DNA of 34,734 bases from Pseudonocardiaceae bacterium (lineage in GTDB: Bacteria; Actinomycetota; Actinomycetes; Mycobacteriales; Pseudonocardiaceae). The stretch covers positions 1 to 34,734 of the forward strand of contig JAICHZ010000004.1 of the NCBI GenBank assembly GCA_025924655.1, in the 5' to 3' direction. The position numbers were made by a program, and so were the translations under genes. The notes beneath the pieces were generated by a model. That model was not told the DNA's origin. It ran no database searches and worked only from the letters and a program-made list of their open reading frames with translations. Below, in pieces: positions 17,514 to 28,155 of this stretch (positions are counted from its first letter, which is position 1; each line of letters opens with the position of its first letter).

Positions 17514-18929
17514 ATGGGCGCAACAGCGCACACATCGTCAGACCCGACCTTCTACCGCAGCCCCGCCGAGGCCGTCGCCGCACCGGCGGAAAAACTTGCC
17601 TATGTCGTGGCGTTCGACCGCACGGCGCAGCGGCCCGACGCCCTGACCGTGGTCGACGTCGACCCCAGCTCAGCACGGTACGGACAGGTGGTGGGCTGGG
17701 CGGACCTCCCCACTCTTGGTGATGAGCTGCATCACTTCGGTTGGAATGCCTGCAGCAGCGCGCTGGCTCATGAGGGCCACGACATGAACGGTCTCCAACG
17801 CCGTTACCTGCTGCTGCCCGGCCTGCGCAGCTCGAATGTGCACGTCTATGACACTGCGCCCGACCCCACCAATCCCACCCTGGTCAAGACGATCGACGCC
17901 AAGGAGCTGGCGGACAAAGCCGGTTACTCCCGGCCGCATACGTCGCACTGCGGCCCCGAAGGGATCTTCCTGTCCTGCCTCGGTGGGGCCGACGGCGCTG
18001 ACGGGCCGGGTGGGATCGCGCTGCTCGACCACGCCACTTTCGACGTACTGGGCCGGTGGGAAACCGACCGCGGCCCGCAGCACCTGGCATATGACGCCTG
18101 GTGGCACCTGAAGCAGAACACGCTGATCACCAGCGAGTGGGGCACGCCGTCGATGATCGAGGACGGGGTCAACCCGGAGCTCCTACTGGGCAACAAGTAC
18201 GGCCACGCCCTGCACTTCTGGGACCTGGCCGCCGGCAAGCACCTGCAGCGGGTCGACCTGGGCGAACACCATCAGATGGTGCTCGAGCTGCGCCCGGCGC
18301 ACGATCCCGAGGCCAGTTGGGGGTTCGTCGGTGTCGTCGTGTCCACCCAGGACCTGTCCGCCTCGGTGTGGCGCTGGCACCGTGACGGCGGCAGCTGGGT
18401 CGCCGACAAGGTGGTCACCATTCCCGCCGAACCCGCCGAACCCGCCTTGTTGCCGCCGGCCCTGAAACCCTTCGGTGCGGTCCCACCCCTGGTCACCGAT
18501 ATCAACCTGTCGGTGGACGACCAGCAGCTGTACGTCTCGTGCTTCGGCACCGGTGAGCTCAAGCAGTACGACGTGTCGGACCCGGCGAACCCGCGCGAGA
18601 CCGGCTCGGTGCGGTTGGGCGGAATCGTCAGCCAGGCGCCCCATCCGGCCGCACCCGAGCTGCCACTGGCCGGCGGCCCGCAGATGGTCGAGGTCAGCCG
18701 GGACGGTCGGCGGGTGTATCTCACCAACTCGCTCTACGGCGCCTGGGACGATCAGTTCTACCCCGACGGCGTCGGCGCGTGGCTGGCCAAGATCGACGCA
18801 CCCGCCGGTGGCGGGCTCACCGTCGACGAGAGCTTCTTCCTACACGGCGAGGACTTCCGAGGCCTGCGAGTACACCAAGTCCGCCTTCAAGGCGGCGACG
18901 CCTCCTCAGACTCGTACTGCTACCGCTAA
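17514..18929 (+). CDS. selenium-binding protein (SBP56) / methanethiol oxidase family
   Basis: HHFGWNACSSALAHEGHDMNG, LLPGLRSSNVHVYDTAPDP, RPHTSHCGPEGIFLSCLG, HQVRLQGGDASSDSYCYR; SD AAGGAG. Confidence 0.95.
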   Translation: MGATAHTSSDPTFYRSPAEAVAAPAEKLAYVVAFDRTAQRPDALTVVDVDPSSARYGQVVGWADLPTLGDELHHFGWNACSSALAHEGHDMNGLQRRYLLLPGLRSSNVHVYDTAPDPTNPTLVKTIDAKELADKAGYSRPHTSHCGPEGIFLSCLGGADGADGPGGIALLDHATFDVLGRWETDRGPQHLAYDAWWHLKQNTLITSEWGTPSMIEDGVNPELLLGNKYGHALHFWDLAAGKHLQRVDLGEHHQMVLELRPAHDPEASWGFVGVVVSTQDLSASVWRWHRDGGSWVADKVVTIPAEPAEPALLPPALKPFGAVPPLVTDINLSVDDQQLYVSCFGTGELKQYDVSDPANPRETGSVRLGGIVSQAPHPAAPELPLAGGPQMVEVSRDGRRVYLTNSLYGAWDDQFYPDGVGAWLAKIDAPAGGGLTVDESFFLHGEDFRGLRVHQVRLQGGDASSDSYCYR

Positions 18930-18935
18930 ATCGGG

Positions 18936-18970
18936 CTGGAGCGCCATTCGGTTGGCGAATGGCGCTCCAG
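18936..18970 (+). terminator. strong hairpin terminator after the SBP56 gene
   Basis: ctggagcgccattcg / cgaatggcgctccag, 15-bp perfect arms, 5-nt loop, 6 nt after the TAA; no T-tract. Confidence 0.75.
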
Positions 18971-18988
18971 TGACGACTCCAGACCGCG

Positions 18989-19009
18989 ATTCGCCTAGCG
19001 AATGGCGCT
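18989..19009. repeat. second small palindrome sharing gcgaatggcgct with the preceding terminator
   Basis: attcgc-cta-gcgaat (18989-19003); gcgaatggcgct at 18955-18966 and again at 18998-19009. Confidence 0.6.
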
Positions 19010-19033
19010 GGGTCACGAGAAACGCGCGAACGT

Positions 19034-19039
19034 TAGCCT
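19034..19039 (+). promoter_or_regulatory. putative -10 TAGCCT of a leaderless mRNA
   Basis: TAGCCT-cttgtg-GTG: 6 nt to the GTG at 19046. Confidence 0.45.
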
Positions 19040-19045
19040 CTTGTG

Positions 19046-20332
19046 GTGGCTACTGCGACCCGAGTTTATGCAGCGCGAGTTGCGGGGCTGCCGGTGTTCG
19101 GACCCGACGGCGAGCAGATCGGCAAGGTCCGCGACCTGGTTACCGCGCTGCGCATCGGGCCGCGGCCGCCGCGGGTGCTCGGGTTGGTGATCGAGCTCGC
19201 GATCCGGCAACGGATCTTCGTACCGATGCTGCGGGTCACCTCCATCGAACCCGGCGCGGTGGTTCTGGCCACCGGAACAGTCAGCCTGCGCAAGTTCACT
19301 CTGCGCCCCAACGAAACACTGGTGCTTGGGGAGATTCTGGATACCCGGGTGCACGTGGCCGCCACCGGAGCGGTCGCGGTGGTGGTCGACGCCGGGATCG
19401 AACAGGTCCGCACCCGAGACTGGGTGATCACGAAGCTGGCGGTGCGGGAACGCACTGGCCGGCTCAGCCGGCGCGGTCCGGTTGAGGTATTCGGCTGGGA
19501 CGAGATCGAGGGATTGACGCTGGCCGAGGTGTCCTCCCGTGGGCAAGGTGCCGAGCAGCTGCTGTCGCTGTTTGAGGGGATGCGGGCGGTGGAGGTCGCC
19601 AACACGCTGCGGGAGCTTCCCGCCAAGCGCCGCTATGAGGTGGTCGATGCACTGGACGACGAGCGGCTCGCCGACGTGCTTCAAGAGCTCTCCGAAGACG
19701 AGCAGGCCCAGGTGCTCTCCCGGCTAGGCGACGAGCGCGGCGCCGACGTGCTGGAGGCGATGAATCCCGACGACGCCGCGGACCTGCTCGGCGAGCTTCC
19801 GCAGACCGATCGGGAGCGGTTGCTGCGGCTGATGGCGCCGGAGGAATCTGCACCGGTGCGCCGGCTGCTGACCTACTCCTCGGACACCGCCGGTGGCCTG
19901 ATGACTCCGGAGCCGGTGGTGCTCACCCCGGACGCCACAGTCGCCGAAGCGCTCGCCCGGGCCCGTAATCCCGAGCTGACCCCCGCGCTGGCCAGCATGG
20001 TGTTCGTCTGCCGCCCCCCCACGGCCACCCCGACTGGGCGCTACTTGGGCTGTGCCCACCTGCAGCGGCTGCTCCGCGAACCCCCGTCGAATCTGGTGGC
20101 CGGAGTTCTGGACGCGGAGCTGGCTCGGCTTGGGCCCGAGGCGACGCTGGCCGAGGTCACTCGCTATTTCGCTGCCTACGACCTGGTCTGCGCACCAGTG
20201 GTAGATCCCGAGGACCACCTACTCGGGGCGGTCAGCGTCGATGATCTGCTGGATGCAGCGCTGCCCGACGACTGGCGCCAACAGGAAGCCTGGCTGACGT
20301 CCGACTGGCCCGGCGAGGTGAGCGGTGGCTGA
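19046..20332 (+). CDS. soluble MgtE_N + CBS domain protein with PRC-barrel-like N-terminus (Rv1232c-like)
   Basis: GLPVFGPDGEQIGKVRDLVTAL PRC-like; VVDALDDERLADVLQELSEDEQAQVLSRLGDERGADVLEAMNPDDAADLLGELP MgtE_N; CBS-like C-terminus; no TM channel domain. Confidence 0.85.
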   Translation: MATATRVYAARVAGLPVFGPDGEQIGKVRDLVTALRIGPRPPRVLGLVIELAIRQRIFVPMLRVTSIEPGAVVLATGTVSLRKFTLRPNETLVLGEILDTRVHVAATGAVAVVVDAGIEQVRTRDWVITKLAVRERTGRLSRRGPVEVFGWDEIEGLTLAEVSSRGQGAEQLLSLFEGMRAVEVANTLRELPAKRRYEVVDALDDERLADVLQELSEDEQAQVLSRLGDERGADVLEAMNPDDAADLLGELPQTDRERLLRLMAPEESAPVRRLLTYSSDTAGGLMTPEPVVLTPDATVAEALARARNPELTPALASMVFVCRPPTATPTGRYLGCAHLQRLLREPPSNLVAGVLDAELARLGPEATLAEVTRYFAAYDLVCAPVVDPEDHLLGAVSVDDLLDAALPDDWRQQEAWLTSDWPGEVSGG

Positions 20333-20882
20333 CTCACGTTGGAACTATTCGGCAACCCGGCTGGATCTACCGCGCGGACCGCGACGACTCGGTCCCCGGA
20401 TGGACCCGGACGCCTTCGCCCGCTTCTCCGAGCGGATCGCCCGATTTCTGGGCACTGGCCGATTCCTGGCCGCTCAGACGGTCATCGTCATCGTGTGGAT
20501 CACGCTGAACCTGGCGGCGCTGACCCGGCACTGGGACCCTTACCCGTTCATCCTGCTCAATCTCGCGTTTTCCACCCAGGCCGCCTACGCCGCGCCGTTA
20601 ATCCTGCTGGCGCAGAACCGGCAGGACGACCGCGATCGGGTGTCGCTCGATGAGGACCGGGCCCGCGCCGAGCGCACTAAGGCCGACACGGAGTATCTGG
20701 CCCGAGAGATAGCGGCGCTGCGCATCGCGGTCGGCGAAGTGGTCACCCGAGATTTCCTCCGATCTGAGCTCGGTCGGCTCACCGAGCTCCGAGAACCCGG
20801 GCCGCCGGATTCAGCAGCCGCTGATCGGGCCGGGCCGGATCGGCCTGGTGCGTACCGGCGCGGTAAGCGAGCGGACCGGTGA
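20325..20882 (+). CDS. DUF1003 membrane protein
   Basis: IARFLGTGRFLAAQTVIVIVWITLNL...WDPYPFILLNLAFSTQAAYAAPLILLAQNRQDDRDR; start overlaps the upstream stop. Confidence 0.93.
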   Translation: MADSRWNYSATRLDLPRGPRRLGPRMDPDAFARFSERIARFLGTGRFLAAQTVIVIVWITLNLAALTRHWDPYPFILLNLAFSTQAAYAAPLILLAQNRQDDRDRVSLDEDRARAERTKADTEYLAREIAALRIAVGEVVTRDFLRSELGRLTELREPGPPDSAAADRAGPDRPGAYRRGKRADR

Positions 20883-20902
20883 GCGCCCAGCGCGGTAACG
20901 CC

Positions 20903-20908
20903 TAGCAT
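20903..20908 (+). promoter_or_regulatory. putative -10 TAGCAT for the Mrp gene
   Basis: TANNNT hexamer 33 nt upstream of the GTG. Confidence 0.3.
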
Positions 20909-20940
20909 GGGAGGCAGTCCCACACCCAACCGGAAGGTCG

Positions 20941-22095
20941 GTGCCACCCGTGGCCCCCACGCAGAGCGTCCCATCGGTCGACGCGGTCAAAGCCGCGCTG
21001 GATGGGGTGCACGACCCGGAAATCAACCGGCCGATCACCGAGCTAGGTATGGTCAAGAACGTCACCGTGGCCGCCGATGGAACGGCGAGGGTAGCGGTGT
21101 GGCTCACCGTCGCCGGCTGTCCCATGCGCGACACCATCACCTCCAGGGTCACCACAGCGGTGTCCGCCGTTCCAGGCATCCGGAACGTCCAAGTGGAGCT
21201 CGACGTGATGAGCGACGCCCAGCGCACGGCGCTGCGCCAGCAGCTGCGCGGTACCACCGAGGAGCCCCGGATCCCGTTCGCCGAGCCGGGATCGCTGACC
21301 CGGGTGTACTGCATCGCCTCCGGTAAGGGCGGGGTGGGCAAGTCCTCGGTGACGGTGAATCTGGCGGTCGCGATGGCCGATCGCGGCCTGTCGGTCGGGG
21401 TGGTCGACGCCGATATCTATGGCCACTCGGTGCCGGGCATGCTCGGCACCACCGCCCGCCCCACTCAGGTAGAAAAGATGATCATGCCGCCGGCGGCCCA
21501 CGGCGTCAAGGTCATCTCGATCGGCATGTTCACCAAGGACAACACTCCGGTGGTGTGGCGGGGACCGATGCTGCACCGCGCGCTACAACAGTTCCTCGCC
21601 GACGTGTTCTGGGGTGATCTCGATGTGCTGCTGCTCGACCTGCCGCCGGGCACCGGCGACATCGCCATCTCGGTGGCGCAGTTGATACCCAACGCGGAGA
21701 TCCTGGTGGTCACCACTCCGCAGCGGGCCGCCGCCGAGGTAGCACAGCGGGCCGGGTCAATCGCCTTGCAGACCCGCCAGCGGCTGATCGGAGTAGTGGA
21801 GAACATGTCCTGGCTGCAGATGCCGGACGGCTCGCGCAGCTACCTGTTCGGTTCCGGCGGCGGCCAGGTGGTCGCCGACGCGTTGACCCGCTCACTGGGC
21901 AGTGAGGTTCCGCTGCTGGGTCAGGTTCCGCTGGATCCACGGTTGCGCGAGACCGGCGACGCCGGCACCCCGCTGGTCCTGGCCGATCCCACCTCGCCCG
22001 CCGCGGTGGTGCTACGCGGGATCGCCGAGCGGCTCGCGACGCGCTCGCGTGGATTGGCCGGACGGCTGCTCTCGGTGAGCCCCAGCTCTCGGTAG
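20941..22095 (+). CDS. mrp: Mrp/NBP35-family P-loop ATPase with N-terminal DUF59/MIP18 domain
   Basis: GVHDPEINRPITELGMV; ASGKGGVGKSSVTVNLA; VDADIYGHSVPGMLG; LDLPPGTGDI. Confidence 0.95.
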   Translation: MPPVAPTQSVPSVDAVKAALDGVHDPEINRPITELGMVKNVTVAADGTARVAVWLTVAGCPMRDTITSRVTTAVSAVPGIRNVQVELDVMSDAQRTALRQQLRGTTEEPRIPFAEPGSLTRVYCIASGKGGVGKSSVTVNLAVAMADRGLSVGVVDADIYGHSVPGMLGTTARPTQVEKMIMPPAAHGVKVISIGMFTKDNTPVVWRGPMLHRALQQFLADVFWGDLDVLLLDLPPGTGDIAISVAQLIPNAEILVVTTPQRAAAEVAQRAGSIALQTRQRLIGVVENMSWLQMPDGSRSYLFGSGGGQVVADALTRSLGSEVPLLGQVPLDPRLRETGDAGTPLVLADPTSPAAVVLRGIAERLATRSRGLAGRLLSVSPSSR

Positions 22096-22102
22096 CAGAT
22101 TG

Positions 22103-22522
22103 TCAGGTTGCATCGGGGTCGAAGGGTGCGCGCTCGCCTGGCTGGAGCGGCCGGGGAACCGGCGTGCCCCTACCCGTGGGTGCAGCGTAACCGTTCGATT
22201 TGATCCCATCAGATCTGATCACACCGCCGGACGGATCGTCGCCGAGATCGTCGAACAGGTGGCGGGTGATCGCGCTTGTCGGATTGAACCCACGCGGGTT
22301 GAAGCCGCGCAGTCCGCGCAGGTCTTCCAGAGGCGCTCGGAGTTCGTCGAATTCCGGCCCCAGCTCGGAACGCAGCTGCTCACGGGCACCGTTGGCGTAC
22401 TCCCGGACCTGGCGCACAGTGCGGCCCAGCCAGGCCGCCGCCGACGGAAGACGTTCCGGTCCCAGGATCACCAATCCGGCGACGATGAGGATCAGGAACT
22501 CGCCCCAGCCGATGTTGAACAT
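22103..22522 (-). CDS. tatB: Sec-independent translocase subunit TatB
   Basis: [43 protein letters not shown]; strong SD upstream. Confidence 0.9.
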   Translation of the reverse strand: MFNIGWGEFLILIVAGLVILGPERLPSAAAWLGRTVRQVREYANGAREQLRSELGPEFDELRAPLEDLRGLRGFNPRGFNPTSAITRHLFDDLGDDPSGGVIRSDGIKSNGYAAPTGRGTPVPRPLQPGERAPFDPDAT

Positions 22523-22570
22523 CCGCACGCACCTCCTCACCAACCCGTGCAGCGACCCCAGCCTAGCCAA

Positions 22571-23278
22571 TCAGGCGGTGTCTAGGCCGGGTCCGCCGGT
22601 AAGCTGCCCCGCCGACTGTCCGACGACCGCGATGGCGAACCCGTCGTAGCCTTTGGCGCCTACTGTCTGGATGGTCGTCGCACTCACCGACGGTTCCGCG
22701 GCCATCACCTCAATGAGCCGTCGCACGCCCTGCACATCGGGGTCTGCGGTGTGCGCGTCAAGCACATTGCCACGGCGCACCAAATTGTCCACGATGATCA
22801 CGCCACCTGGTCGGGTCAGCCGGACCGACCAGGTGAAGTAGTCGGCATTGTGCAGCTTGTCCGCGTCGATGAACACGAGATCGAACAGCTCTCCCGCCTC
22901 GGCCAGCACCGGCACCGTGTCCAGCGCCTCGCCGATCCGCACGTCCACCAGGTCGGCGAGGCCGGCCCTGGCGATGTTGGCGCGCGCCACCTCGGCGTGC
23001 TTCCGCACGGACTCCAAGGTGATCAGGCGGCCGTCCGGCGGCAGCGCCCTGGCTAGCCAGATCGTGCTGTACCCGCCGAGCGTGCCGAACTCGAGAATCC
23101 GGCGCGCGTTCATCATCCTGGCGAGCAGGTGGAGCAGCTTGCCCTGCGCGGGCGAGACGGCGATGGCTGGCAATCCCGCCGCCGCACTGGCCGCGCGCGC
23201 AGCGTCCAACGCCTCGTCGGGTGCCAGCAGCGCGCTGGTGATGTAGTCGTCGACCGCCGTCCACTGCTGCTGGCTCAT
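22571..23278 (-). CDS. class I SAM-dependent O-methyltransferase (Rv1220c-like)
   Basis: ILEFGTLGGYSTIWLARALP, FDLVFIDADKLHNADYF, GGVIIVDNLVRRGNV. Confidence 0.95.
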   Translation of the reverse strand: MSQQQWTAVDDYITSALLAPDEALDAARAASAAAGLPAIAVSPAQGKLLHLLARMMNARRILEFGTLGGYSTIWLARALPPDGRLITLESVRKHAEVARANIARAGLADLVDVRIGEALDTVPVLAEAGELFDLVFIDADKLHNADYFTWSVRLTRPGGVIIVDNLVRRGNVLDAHTADPDVQGVRRLIEVMAAEPSVSATTIQTVGAKGYDGFAIAVVGQSAGQLTGGPGLDTA

Positions 23279-23345
23279 CGCGTCCTCACTGCCGTCTGGC
23301 TACCTGCTAACCATGCCGCTCACCAATCATGTTGCCCCATACCGG

Positions 23346-23933
23346 CTAAAGCTCGGGCCCGCGGGCCCGCAGTTCGTCTACGGTGGCCATCGCCTGCTTG
23401 AGCTCACCGAGCCATTGCGCAGCGTGCTCGCCGACCAGCCGCACCGCCCAGGCCAGCGCCTCCGACCGGGACCGCGCCACCCCCGCGTCAACCAGAGTGT
23501 CGAGCACCAGGCGCTCGGGTTGCCGCAACCGGGTCATCACCGGCACCGACAGCGTCGTGAACATCTCTGTACTGCCACCCAACCGGGCACCCCAGGCGAC
23601 CTTGCGGTGATAACGGTGCTCGGCCTGCCGGGCGATCTCGATCCGCTCGTCACGGGAATCCTCCCGGAATCGGCTGATCCGGCCGGCCTCGGCTGCCGCG
23701 CGCTCGGCGTCATCGGTGAACTCGTCGCCCAGCGCGGGCAGCTCACCCACGACGATGATCTCCTCGCGGTCCACGCTGACCTCGACGTCGCCAGTGAACC
23801 AGCCATCCGGCAACCGTCCCGCGAACCACGCCTTGGCGTCGTCTGCAGGTGGCAGGTCAGCCTGCTGCCAGCCACCCCGACCATGTCCTCGACCATCTGG
23901 ACGCATCCCATGCGGCCGTCCTCGTCCCACCAT
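23346..23933 (-). CDS. conserved actinobacterial protein of unknown function with RHH-like C-terminal segment
   Basis: LSVPVMTRLRQPERLVLDTLVDAGVARSRSEALAWAVRLVGEHAAQWL; GAAAGGA SD before ATG 23933. Confidence 0.7.
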   Translation of the reverse strand: MVGRGRPHGMRPDGRGHGRGGWQQADLPPADDAKAWFAGRLPDGWFTGDVEVSVDREEIIVVGELPALGDEFTDDAERAAAEAGRISRFREDSRDERIEIARQAEHRYHRKVAWGARLGGSTEMFTTLSVPVMTRLRQPERLVLDTLVDAGVARSRSEALAWAVRLVGEHAAQWLGELKQAMATVDELRARGPEL

Positions 23934-23956
23934 GACATCATCCTTTCGTCACTTGA

Positions 23957-23979
23957 TTACAACATTACACATGTTGCAA
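23957..23979. promoter_or_regulatory. AT-rich inverted repeat upstream of the 23933 gene
   Basis: ttacaacat-tacac-atgttgcaa, 8 of 9 arm positions complementary; locally AT-rich. Confidence 0.5.
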
Positions 23980-24191
23980 GGGGAAGTGAGACGGATACGC
24001 CTACCGTGAACGATGGAGCGCCGGAGCTACCGGAGGCACGGAGCGCACGCGCCACGGGCAATGATCGCGAACTGGGAAACAGTGATCTACACCTGGCGGG
24101 GGTCGCTCGCCGCGCCGAGAAACGCGCGGGGGCATCGACCAGGTAGGCGGTCCTGTCTGCAAGCAGCAGCGCGGCGCCGCGTTGTGTGTGG

Positions 24192-26198
<2,007 letters not shown>

Positions 26199-26236
26199 GT
26201 GGGTATCCTCCCTGGCCCGCCAGCAGCGCGGAACCG

Positions 26237-26488
26237 TTACTCCTTATGAGGTGGAGTACCGGGATCGTTGTCGAAAGACTTCGGGACCCGGCGCAGGTGC
26301 TTGTTCATCGAACGCACCAGCAGCGCCACGGCCAGGAAGAATAGCAGCAGCACCACTAGCCCTAGCGGCGCGGCCTTGCCGAAATCTTCGCCCTGCCCAC
26401 CTGGGTCGGGCCCCGGCGTGGGTGGCGGCACGAGCACTTCGAATCCGGTCACGACCGAGAAATCTGGCGGCAACAGCAATTGCGTCAT
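26237..26488 (-). CDS. small single-TM protein (Rv1083-like)
   Basis: [37 protein letters not shown] overlap with mca. Confidence 0.8.
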   Translation of the reverse strand: MTQLLLPPDFSVVTGFEVLVPPPTPGPDPGGQGEDFGKAAPLGLVVLLLFFLAVALLVRSMNKHLRRVPKSFDNDPGTPPHKE

Positions 26489-27375
26489 ATGTGCACCCGC
26501 TCCCGTACCCCGGAGAACAGGTCGTCCTCAGGCAGCGTGGTGTCGACCAGACTACGGGCCAGCTCGTACTCCTCGGTCGGCCACAGCTCAGCCAGCACCG
26601 CATGCGACACCGCAAACCACCGGCTCGCCGGGTCGATCTGGGTCGCGTGCGCGCGCAGCGCATCGTCGCGCACCGGGAAGTATTCAGCGCACTGCACCTG
26701 GGTGGTGACCCGCTCCATAATGTCGGGAAGCGATGGGTCCCACTTCGCCAGCCACTCGCCGTACGGCGATTCCTCGCCGGCCGCGAGCAGCGCGTCATGC
26801 ATCAGCTGCATCCGCTTGCGGGAGAAGCCGTGGCTGTAATAGAGCTTCAACGGCTGCCACGGCACTCCGGCGTCAGGGAACCGCTCCGGGTCGCCTGCAG
26901 CGTCGAACGCAGCGACCGACACCTCGTGACAACGGATGTGGTCAGGGTGCGGATAACCGCCCTTCTCGTCGTAGGTCACCACCACGTGCGGCCGGAACTC
27001 GCGGAACACCCGGACCAGATCCCGGGTCGAAGCCTCCAGCGGCACCGCCGCGAAGCATCCGTCGGGCAGCGGCGGCTTCGGATCGCCCTCGGGCAGCCCT
27101 GAGTCGACATAACCCAGCCACCGGTGCTGCACTCCCAGAATCTGCGCTGCCCGGGCCATCTCCTGGCGGCGGACTGCACTCATCTGCGCCGGATGCGCTG
27201 CCAGGTCGGCCGGCTCGAACGACGGGTTGAGTATGCTGCCGCGCTCTCCGCCGGTACAGCTGACCACCATCACCTCGTGACCCTCGGCGACGTATCGGGC
27301 CATCGTTGCGGCGCCCTTGCTCGACTCGTCATCGGGATGCGCGTGCACCGCCACCATTCGCAGCTGCTCAGCCAT
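26485..27375 (-). CDS. mca: mycothiol S-conjugate amidase
   Basis: [65 protein letters not shown]. Confidence 0.93.
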   Translation of the reverse strand: MAEQLRMVAVHAHPDDESSKGAATMARYVAEGHEVMVVSCTGGERGSILNPSFEPADLAAHPAQMSAVRRQEMARAAQILGVQHRWLGYVDSGLPEGDPKPPLPDGCFAAVPLEASTRDLVRVFREFRPHVVVTYDEKGGYPHPDHIRCHEVSVAAFDAAGDPERFPDAGVPWQPLKLYYSHGFSRKRMQLMHDALLAAGEESPYGEWLAKWDPSLPDIMERVTTQVQCAEYFPVRDDALRAHATQIDPASRWFAVSHAVLAELWPTEEYELARSLVDTTLPEDDLFSGVRERVHI

Positions 27376-27526
27376 GGACGCCTGCTCATCCCTCCTCCAC
27401 CGCCGGGTGGGCGGGCTGCCCAAGCGGTGGGACCATTCGAACCATTGTTCCTGCCGGACCCACAGGGTCATCCGGTGGGCCGTCGGAGTAGGTACCGCGT
27501 GGTACCCATCGGGGAGGTACAACACC

Positions 27527-27955
27527 GTGACCGCTGGCCAGCTTCCCGAAGGTCGCTACGGACCGCGGGTCGGGAGCCGCCGCCGTTGGGCGGTGCCGGT
27601 AGGACTGTTACTCGCGGTGCTGGCCGGCCTGGCGATCGCGGTGATCGGTTACCGCAACCTTGGCACCACGCCGATCCGGACCGAGACGCTGGGTTTCACC
27701 CTGCTGACCGGCAACGCCGTGCAGCTTCGGCTGACCGTGACCCGCGACGATCCCACCCGACCGGCGGTGTGCATCGTCCGAGCCCGTTCGCGAGACGGCG
27801 AGGAGACTGGTCGCAAGGAGATCTACGTGCCCCCCGCCGCCGGTCCGATCGCGCTGACCACCGTGGTGCATACCTCTCGGCCACCGGTCACCGCAGAGGT
27901 CTACGGGTGCTCGTTCCAGGTGCCCGGCTACCTCAATCCGCCTCCGAAGTCCTGA
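27527..27955 (+). CDS. DUF4307 membrane protein
   Basis: [12 protein letters not shown]...[19 protein letters not shown]...[31 protein letters not shown]; divergent from mca. Confidence 0.88.
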   Translation: MTAGQLPEGRYGPRVGSRRRWAVPVGLLLAVLAGLAIAVIGYRNLGTTPIRTETLGFTLLTGNAVQLRLTVTRDDPTRPAVCIVRARSRDGEETGRKEIYVPPAAGPIALTTVVHTSRPPVTAEVYGCSFQVPGYLNPPPKS

Positions 27956-28046
27956 CTTGAGAACCCGCTGAGCAGGCACGATTCGCATCCCGTCACCCAT
28001 AAGGCTGAGGCCAAACCGGACACGTCGTGTTACCGTGGAAGGCGCG

Positions 28047-28074
28047 CACGGCCCCGGGGCAGGGCCGTGTTTTT
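28047..28074 (+). terminator. intrinsic terminator/attenuator candidate upstream of greA
   Basis: cacggccc-cggggca-gggccgtg followed by ttttt. Confidence 0.8.
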
Positions 28075-28083
28075 CCGTTCCGG

Positions 28084-28104
28084 CCGCTGGCTGCATGCCA
28101 GCGG
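28084..28104 (+). promoter_or_regulatory. greA leader hairpin 2
   Basis: ccgctggc-tgcat-gccagcgg, 8-bp perfect stem. Confidence 0.6.
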
Positions 28105-28113
28105 TTCGGTTCG

Positions 28114-28134
28114 GTCCGCCCCGCGGTAGCGGAC
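28114..28134 (+). promoter_or_regulatory. greA leader hairpin 3
   Basis: gtccgc-cccgcggta-gcggac, 6-bp perfect stem ending 9 nt before the SD (aggagga). Confidence 0.5.
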
Positions 28135-28155
28135 GTCGGATCAGGAGGAGTAGTG

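Noticed and set aside
18422-18447. Tandem cccgccgaa repeat within the SBP56 gene
   Set aside because: Short in-frame repeat (PAEPAEPA) in a loop; ordinary high-GC coding variation.
24006-24143. 46-codon GTG ORF (MNDGAPELPEARSARATGNDRELGN...) in the 23980-24190 gap
   Set aside because: No SD, no recognised similarity, hydrophilic random-looking composition; not supportable without conservation data.
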